Part shown: in pieces, positions 56,086 to 64,000 of the stretch
Layout of the letters: every line of letters begins with the position of its first letter
How positions within the stretch are numbered: position 1 is the first letter of the stretch
NCBI GenBank assembly: GCA_029465975.1
Contig: CM055760.1
Coordinates: 8,140,575-8,204,574 of the forward strand
DNA length: 64,000 bases
DNA from: Dallia pectoralis
Lineage: Eukaryota > Chordata > Actinopteri > Esociformes > Umbridae
Direction of reading: 5' to 3'
Notes under the pieces: generated by a model
Seen by the model: only the letters and a program-made list of their open reading frames with translations
Told to the model about the DNA's origin: nothing
Databases searched by the model: none
Made by a program: the position numbers and the translations under genes

Positions 56086-59000
56086 AGCACAGTAGACATC
56101 AGCCTCATCTTGATCTTTGTTCTGTACATCACCACTTTGAAAATCCTGCCTCTGAGAAATGTCCTATCTCCATTTTTGCGCCGTCTCTGAATGACAAAGC
56201 TAAACCTTTAATCCGGGCACCGCCATGTGTTCGTGCGGAGAGCTCAAGCTAGCTGGTTTTACTCTGGATGACGGGTCGGAGAACATAACTCAATCAAATG
56301 ATAAAACCCCTCAAAAGAACAGGGGCCTCATTAATCCGTGACAGAAGAATGTTTCGCATTGCCTGCTCAAACACACTGCGGTGCGTCCAATAGAGATGAT
56401 ATAGGGAACTTGGAAATGTAATTATATATATTTGGTAATAAATCTCTCCGCTCCACCAGCGCGAGTTCCTGAGTTGTCTGCGCCTCATCCTATACAATCG
56501 CGGAGACATTCTCCAGGCATGGGTCTTTGTAACGTTGCGGTGTACATGTCAGCATTGAGGAGGTGGGGGAGCTGGGGGGGAGGGAGGGGGCATGGAACAG
56601 TTCTGGGACCAGTGCCCTTTAGTGAAACACGAGAGCAGGAGACCCGGCCTCTGCGTTTCCTGTCTGACGTTTATCAGTGTCTCCTTCTCTGTTATTGCGA
56701 AGCTTTTGAAGAGCCCCGATGAAAGGCCGGCACAGATAAATATTTGTGCCTCCGTGTTTTTTACGGGACTTAAACGAGGGACCCGCTCCCCTCTACCCCC
56801 CCCCTCACACCCCTTCCTCATTCCTCTCCCCTAAGATATCAGGAGCTGAGTTATGGTCCCTGGTTTACATTATAGCTCATTGGAGGCAGACTGCGACGCT
56901 AGAAGGAAAGCATTAGTTCTTACTCCCCTCACTAATTACCAGGTAGGACAGAGACACTGGTTGTGACCCCTTTCCCAGATGTCATTGCCTGGAACTGTAT
57001 CCAAGGCCTTGTCTAATCGTAGCAACACTCCACTGAACCGGGAGAACAGAAGATCGCGGTCGAGCCACATCTGCCTTTTTCCCACACGTCTGCGTACATT
57101 TTCACGTAAAAATGACTTGGGGATTTTATTATAGAATTGTGATTATGGGAAATGTACACGATGGTTCTGCGGTAATAGCGGGGTGACGGTGTTTCACAGT
57201 ATCATTTACCAGGCAAGCGTGTGACTGGCTGTGATGTTCATGGGGCGATTTCTTCTTTGTTGCTAATTCGAAAAACTGTTTTAATTCTGTTGCTAGGACA
57301 AGCAAGCAATGTATACATTTGTGTCATTTCTTTGTTGCAAGGAATCGACAGTTCGATTTGTGTTTTGGAATGAAACTTTAGCTGAATGTACTGTACTGAA
57401 TGTATGGTAAAACACAAGCTCCTCTCTTTCCATTGAGTCAAGCGATCAAATCCATTTCCCGTGTCCCAACAGACCAGTATCGCGTGTAGGGCATTTATTC
57501 ATATCCAACGTCCAAAAACAAAGTAACAAAACAAACCCCATCGTCAAAATGGGAAAACAACGGACATTTTGATTTCATGGCTGGTCAGTCCTTTCTTCAT
57601 CTCCGTCTCTGAATTTCACACTGGTAACATTTCCCCAGAAACAGGTTTGGGGAGACGACTTTGTTTCTACCGGTTAATTCTGCTACAGGTCTATTGACAC
57701 ACTGTAAAGAAATACACACCCTTTTTAATTTCCTTCCTGAATTGACAGCCTTTTATTCACCCTGAACCAATACTGCGTTTCAGCGTAGAGGTACAGGGGT
57801 TAAGGTTGGTGTGTGTTGGTGTCTGTCGTCCGTCTCTGGGTTATCTGACATAACGGCTCCGTATCTCACCCCCTCGATCCCAAAGGCTGGTCTGGACAAC
57901 GTTAACCACTGCAGTAGCACCGATTTAACTCCTACCCACGGATCTAAACCTATTTGGCTAAGCATTTATCTTTTTTTTCCTCGCTTACAATGAGCACTGT
58001 ATTTGTCCACGTCCAATAATGGCAGACTGACCCGTGACCCATCCTCTATCGATAAATCTATGGTAATCCCGTGACGTTCGCCTGATTAAAATCTATCTTT
58101 CATAATTCCTGTGATTTATCTTCTGTGCCTGTTATTTATAAAGCCAGTCAACAGACTTTTAAACAGAGACCGGGGCCCCTTAAGACCGGGGCCCCTCATG
58201 ACCAGGTCCCCGTCAACGTGTGTCAGCGGCAGTGGGTTGTGTTGTTACTTTGCGCTCGGGTCTGTTCAATGGGGTGCTAAATTAAAGTCTTCTCAAATGG
58301 GATCGCAGTGGTTCCGGGTGACTGTGGGAGCATTCTGCTTCTGAGTTTATTGTTGGAGAGAAAACAAAGGGCGACGACTGCGCCTGTCAGGAGGCGTATG
58401 CTCGTCTAAAACAAATGTCGTGAAAATCAATTACAATTATGTGGGAATTACGATCAGTTGTTCCTTTTGCTTTGTTTAATCAGTCTCTCTGTAAGCCTCG
58501 ATGGAGACCGCGACTCACCATCTGAAGCCCGGCAAGCGAGAAGAGCTACGCTGCATATTCTGCCTCTAATGTGTTTTTAAAGGGTCTCGTCTGTGTGGTT
58601 GCGATGGCCCGTTTCTGAAACTCTGACCTTCTTTTTTTAAACTTCGGGTCTGGTTACTGTAATTCCGCCGTTACTCCTCGGCTTTGGACGGCTCTTGGGT
58701 GTCGGCACTGTGTGTGTTTGTACAGCATGCTTTTGTGTGCTGTGCCTGAGCCATATCTCCCTGATCAGTCCCCGGCGACAGGAGCTCCTAGCTAGCTTGC
58801 TGGTTGAGTTAAACTGGGCCAAAACTCAGTGAGGCTCGTTTCAACGGGGGCCTGTCCAAAACCCCCACGGCCGACGATTACTTTGCTACTTCACTTATCT
58901 TGATTTTGAACCGCATCGCCGCGAAGTCGACGTCTGCTAGCTAAATTAAGAGGGTGTTTGCAATACATTGTCCCAGACATGCAGTCAGTAACCAATGTGT

Positions 59001-60635
59001 AGACTACTGTGAAGTCTGAGGATATCTATCTCAAATGTTTGGCTGAAGAGAGTGACTTCATTTCATAGCCGCAGAAAAGCCCATCTGGTTCCACTTAGTC
59101 CCGGAAGAAAAAGCATTACGGAGACGACGGGAAAATGACAGAAATTGGAAATCTGGAAGCTAAACTTTGTTATTCCCAAACCTGGAAATGAGGTCAGGTG
59201 TGTGTGTGTGTGTGTGTGTGGGGGGGGGGGGGCGGTAGGCTCTAATGCTACGACAGAACCAGAACTGTCACAACACTTCCTTCAGAGATTTATTGAGAAC
59301 GAAAACACAGTTAAAAGTTACAGTATCAGACTGGATGCTGTATGTGATGTTTTCGGTGCCACGTTATTTAAATTACTAGAGGAGTTGTCGTTGTTGACAA
59401 GAGCTAGGTGGGCGTGGGAAGGGTTAAACTGTCTAGAAGGTGCCCTCCAAAAGGAGAAGCAGAGAAGGGTTGAATAATGAATGTTGTTGCGGCGATCAGA
59501 GTGGAACGGCAACTACCAGGAAATGGCTTTGTTGAAGGTCAAGGGTCAAGAGGGCTGTGACCGGCTGAGCCTACTGTCTGACCAAAGCATTCTGTTATGG
59601 CTTGTTCTTCTGTGGTTTTAGGCGACGCTGGGAGCACACAGGAACAGACATTTGGTCAGGTGGAACGGACATTTGGGAAAGGAATTTTCTATTTCGATTT
59701 TAGCACAGAATTGTCCGGGTCATTCCTTCCCCGTGATCGGTGGAGAAAGGACTTTTGTTCCAGAGGAAGGAGGGCTTTCGTGTGTCTGGAATAATTAATT
59801 GATATGAATTGAGATGTGGGGTTTGTTCCTGTAAGTCCAGACCCTGTGACCTCTGACCCCGTTGCAGTAACACAGCTGGGGTAGATCCAGAGTAATCCGA
59901 TACACCATAATGGTCGTCTGTGGGTACGCCTCAACATGTGCGCCGGAAACCGATAATTCACCGGTGACACACAACTCGCCGGGTTTTCCGGGGTTTTCTA
60001 GGCCGACGTCGCGGGTACGAGCCGGGAGAGAGTTACATTTGGAGGCCGCGCTGCGCTGGCTGCCCTGAAAAAAACGGATCACACTGTGCAACATAAATCA
60101 CACCGCCGAAGGAGTTTCCCCTGGTTGCCGCCGGCGTACATTTTCGCCTATGCGTTTCCTCACGCCGCTCCTTTGCGCTGGAAGTCGTGACGAGTTCCTC
60201 GTGTTTTTGTTTTCACAACTGGGGCCGTGTGCGCGCGCGCTCCTTTTTTGCCTGTGACAGTTTCTGGTGTTTTATCGCTGTTATTCCGTTCGAGATGTTT
60301 TATTGTGTGCCACAGCTCAGGCGTTGGGCTTGGCCAACAAAAGCACAGATTTCTACCCAGAGTGGGAGTCTAGGAAGAGGAGGAGGTGAACGAGGAGAAG
60401 AAGGAGGCAGAGATAGCACAGCCGTTCCTCCTAAGCTCTGTGGCTTTAGGGAGGCAGTTTGAACAGAATGAGCGTATCAGAAACCACAGCAATGCAGGGC
60501 TGCTTTGTTCACGGAAAGGAACTTAAGTGTGGTAAACAAACACAACTATGTTGAAATGGCTAATCTTTCCAAGGTATTGTGTTGCTTTTAATTCATCCAT
60601 CAATGTGCTTTTGTTTCGTTCCTTTTCGTCTGTTT
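56086..60635. other. Long non-coding stretch, no gene recognised
   Basis: Contains only (TG)n followed by G13 at 59199-59232 and a duplicated gaccggggccccct-like word at 58168-58197. Short frames have no recognisable domain. Confidence 0.5.
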
Positions 60636-60775
60636 GTTTGAAATAGGGATGCACCGAAATGAAAATTCGTGGCCGAAACCGAAAACCGAAAAAGAGGAAA
60701 CCAAGACCGAAAACCGAAACACCGAAATAAATTATGCCAATTATTAGTACCATTGCATTTATGGATATGAGGCAC

Positions 60776-61409
60776 CAAGGGCGTAGGTTTGGTCTCAGCT
60801 TCGGTGGGGACATCTCCCCCCCCCTCCGGCAAGTGAACTTTTACTGAGAATAATGTGATTATTTTTGCGTTTAGTTGAGACCTGAGGCCTGTTGCTTTTA
60901 TACTACACTAAAGTTTAACTAGCATAGGCCTATCCATGTGCAGACAAAAATCATTATGTAGTACCTGGCGTTCAACTTTTAGATGGTAATGCTGTTTGTC
61001 CGATTAAATATATTGTAGCGACCCTGGTGGTGCCACTACTCCCCCCCTACTAATGGGATATCCCAAATAGGCCACATTACATAAGCAAAATATACACAGG
61101 AAACATTTCCACAGTTTATTGTGACTGCAAGATTCTAACATATGGGGTATGTATTAACAGAAAGCACTGGTAACTTTACCGTTGTCTTCAGTCGCTCTCC
61201 TGTGTACTTATAGCGTGTCAGATAACTCCCCTCCCCTAGGTTTTTTAGCCAATCAAATTACGGCGTTTCTAGTACCGTCCTCGGAATTGACCCAAATCGC
61301 TTCACAAACTTATAACGGAGTTCGCCAAATATTGGTGGGGACAATTTAGTCATGTTAAAATGTTGTTGGGGACATGTCCCCAGCGTCCCCCCCTAAACCT
61401 ACGCCCATG
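60776..61409. mobile_element. Nested non-autonomous hAT-like element (inner), 8-bp TSD tgaggcac
   Basis: Ends caagggcgtaggtttggt and, reverse-complemented, catgggcgtaggtttagg: 18-bp TIRs with three mismatches. tgaggcac lies immediately outside both ends (60768-60775 and 61410-61417). The interior (634 bp) has ggtggggacat subterminal motifs at both sides and no coding frame. The 8-bp TSD and CA..TG ends fit hAT; the family is not named from sequence alone. Confidence 0.85.
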
Positions 61410-61467
61410 TGAGGCACTTTCTTGCAGGATTTCACTGAACATATCAGACAACGAGGGTGCATGCCCC

Positions 61468-61740
61468 TCATCTAGTGCAGAGAGACGAGTCTTTTTTTTC
61501 TGCGCTCTGATCTCCGTGCGCTGCTGCTCCGTGCCCTACTGCTCCGTGCGCTGCTGCTCCGTGCCCTACTGCTCGGTGCGCTATTTCTCCGTCTCCACGC
61601 GGGTTCTCCGCATCCATAGCCGCCTGGATCTTTTCTCGTGCGCGCTGCTTTATTTCTGCATCCAAGTAATGGTCTTTATAACGCGGATCAAGTACAGTCG
61701 CGATGAAGTGCAGAGGATCCGAATAAATCACAACATATTT
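61468..61740 (-). pseudogene. hAT transposase C-terminal fragment
   Basis: The frame reads SDPLHFIATVLDPRYKDHYL followed by a basic helix (DAEIKQRAREKIQAAMDAEN). LDPRYKD (61692-61672) is the well-conserved block upstream of the hAT dimerisation domain in ZBED-like transposases. The frame then enters a 30-bp tandem repeat (HGAVGHGAAA, about 61510-61580) and ends. The catalytic core, BED finger and dimerisation domain are gone. Codons upstream of about 61740 are TIR sequence. Confidence 0.7.
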
Positions 61741-61843
61741 CGTTGATAAAAGTATTTCGGCCGAAAACCGAAAATGCCCTTTTGGGCCATTTTCGGCCGA
61801 AAACTTTCGGTGGCCGAATATTCGGTGCATCCCTAGTTTGAAA

Positions 61844-64000
61844 TGATCAGATATGAAAATCTGAACCCCTTAACCGTTCATGACCTGCGGCATACTTAGA
61901 AACACAAACAACCCGGGTTTTTGTTTTAGAGGGATGTTTTTCCTGTAGGTTTGTTTGTTTGAGCCGTTAATTCAGTCAGAGAGACGAGGACACGAAACCA
62001 CACCGACTCTAATATTTACACTGTAGCGGCCATTTGGGGCGCGTTCCTGTAGTTTGTTTTCACAAGGACTGGACGGAATATGTGGCGTTTTCAGGAATGT
62101 CCGCGGAGCACGTCGAGTCCCGGCAGCGCCGGCGGTCAGCGCCGGCGGTCAGCGCCGTAAAGTCAACAGGATTTTTGGACGGCCGACGGTACGGGCCCGG
62201 AGAGACAGACGTACGGACGGACAGGGAAGGGGGTGGGGCGACAGTGATGAAGAGTGTGATGGACGTGTCAAACAGATGGGACGTATCTGTCTAACCACCA
62301 ATCAGAGTCATCGTGTCCTCTCCACGCCGTCTGTCACATCTAACCACACTCATCATTTATACACCCCCCCTTCACTTTTTAGAACACTCTTTTTTCTCTC
62401 TGAGGAGATGGGCCTGCGTGACAGAAGGACAAGTGTAGTGTCAGAAGCAGACTATTTTCGAGAAGCGCGTCACGTGATACCGTCGGTTCTGCCAACGCCA
62501 TGGTAACCTGGCCCAAATCTGCTGCCTTTGTATCATGGGCGGTCTCACGGGAGAGAGGCAGACGTTTTAAATCGAATAAACTGACAAATGGCAATAATGG
62601 TCGTCCGACATCGGTGATGAGATCAAGGGGCGTTTTGGTTCGGCTGTGGCGGCGGCCATATTGTTGTCATTATGTGCGTTTACACTGGCCAAAGGGGTTC
62701 ACGCTGGAAACCCTGGAGACCCTTTTCTTTCTTCTTTACCCGGCTACGGCATGAGCCGAAAAGCACTGTATCCAGAACGGGTTCTGCAGAGGCGTTGGGC
62801 TGCTCTTCTACTTTTATGAACTCTGGAAGAGAGTCGCTAATGAGTCGCTAACCAGCGCCGTGCTCCTGGAGTGCTGCTTCCATCAGCCGGATTGTCTCAG
62901 CATTGGTGGAAATCACCTGTGGTTGCTCAACACAGACACAAGGTTTTAAAAACCTCTGTCTCATAATATTTCCTAGTTTAACTCTGTTCATTTTATCCCC
63001 CCGTAGTACTTTTATAGTGGGAAAGGATTCGGTGTATGAAGAGGGAGATATATAGGCTGTGAGCTGATTCTAATTATTTTCGAAAATCATTAGAAAATGA
63101 TGCAATGCTATTGAACAACAACAGACACCATTCACCTCCAACCCAGGACGTCTGTTGGACTAATTGTGGAACATCTAGCCGGAGGATATTCCCTGGCTCA
63201 TCTCTCGTCACCAGAGCCGTTTTAGCTCAACCACAGAGCACTGTAAAACCCCGCCCCTGGCACCGGTTAGTTACCACATTACGGCCCCCATATGTAAACA
63301 GGGGCTGTCAGTCCCCGTACCAGCACTCAGTTTTATTGTCGAGGCATCGGCCTGGATGCTATTGAGTTGCCCTGCAACATGTCACTAGTTATCTCCCGTA
63401 GTAAATGGGCCTGTCTCTACCAATCAGGTCAGGGCTTTGTTTAGCCCCCCCCAAGACGCCACCCGCTTCCTTGTTTCCACAGGACGAGCAGCCATTTAGT
63501 GTAAGGGTCATGACTGTAATTGACGGGCTTCTCTAAACAAATCTGCCTGGCCCTGTGTGTGTGTGTTCGCTTCGCGCCGCCTCCCCCCCCAGTTTCCCTC
63601 CCAGCCCCCACCGCCTTCCCCGGGCCTAATCTAACTAATGCACCCAGTGTGTACGCTGGAAAGTGAATTAAAGGGAGAAAACTCAATACCTGATCCCTCT
63701 GACGGAGAACGGGGCCGCAAGCGCGCACGTTGGCGAGTTCTCCGCAATAGCTCGTAATCGTGTTACACGAGTTGTGGCCGCTGTAACGATCGGGCCTTAC
63801 ACACGCTTACACACGCTTACTCACACTCCGGCACACTCTGCCCGTAGCCGTTAATCGCCGCCGGCCCGAAGGCGTTAGGCATATTGGGGGGGCAAGAACC
63901 TGGCACGTGCGGAGGCCAGGTCGGCAAATCCCATTAGGCAGGGAATGAACGTCTGTTTGTGGGTGGACATTTCTTCTCTATCTTTGTCTTTCCTGTTGGT
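61844..64000. other. Non-coding stretch to window end, no gene recognised
   Basis: CpG-containing blocks at 62000-62240 and 63690-63880. Small tandem repeat cggcggtcagcgc at 62127-62157. The frame at 62054-62506 (+) has no domain. No supported splice sites were found. Confidence 0.45.

Larger units (their letters stand above)
60644..61835 (-). mobile_element. Non-autonomous hAT transposon (outer), 8-bp TSD gtttgaaa
   Basis: Ends are tagggatgcaccgaaatgaa and, reverse-complemented, tagggatgcaccgaatattc. gtttgaaa precedes (60636-60643) and follows (61836-61843), a perfect 8-bp target duplication diagnostic of hAT elements. Subterminal gccgaaaccgaaaa motifs are clustered at both ends. It carries a transposase C-terminal scrap on the minus strand and a second element inserted at 60776-61409. 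Confidence 0.92.

Noticed and set aside
55309..56086. Frames of 182-218 codons over the 12-bp array
   Set aside because: Repeat-driven on both strands; no unique coding sequence attached.

Overview
The window is vertebrate, almost certainly teleost fish, nuclear DNA. The evidence is a fish-type Tc1 transposon with the familiar cagtttacatacacc end, fish-type hAT and non-LTR elements, very abundant (CA)n, (CT)n and minisatellite DNA, and a first coding exon ending in a GT splice donor. There are no operons, no bacterial-type genes and no CRISPR. Nearly all long open reading frames here come from tandem repeats whose unit length is a multiple of three, or whose unit lacks stops in every frame. 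They are not genes.

Layout. Bases 1-6310 are minisatellites (a G-rich array, a 30-bp array and a CT array) with a Tc1/mariner scrap and a 3' LINE fragment lodged inside the CT array. Bases 6311-12350 are non-coding with no recognised gene. Bases 12350-18570 hold a dispersed repeat with a perfect hairpin, a 37-bp array, a dead Tc1-like transposase, a possible solo LTR, and a fold-back element whose arms enclose sixteen 40-bp units. Bases 18914-21609 are a TIR-bounded transposon of the Tc1/mariner group; its Arg/Gly N-terminus has become a 1.25-kb minisatellite and its central part is lost. Bases 22751-24376 are two abutting arrays (41 bp, then about 10 bp). A decayed Tc1 element lies at 25174-26327. 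Bases 26328-40864 are non-coding with several satellites.

The most notable object is at 40870-44589: a 3.72-kb LTR element on the minus strand. It has two apparently identical 305-bp LTRs (TG...CA), a 5-bp target duplication (ATGAC) and a polypurine tract. It carries no gag-pol, but one intact 1061-codon reading frame built of Pro-, Ala- and Cys-rich tandem repeats. The frame starts 2 nt after the 5' LTR and stops inside the 3' LTR. It looks like a recent, non-autonomous element with an unrecognised protein.

About 2 kb downstream lies the only host coding exon I can support, 46633-46753 (+): a 40-residue N-terminus with a signal peptide, a good Kozak context, a phase-1 GT donor and a GC-rich upstream region. 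The gene is not identified. The rest of the window (46754-64000) would be its first intron or beyond. It contains satellites, a short telomere-like tract and a pair of nested hAT elements (60644-61835 enclosing 60776-61409), each with its own 8-bp target duplication.
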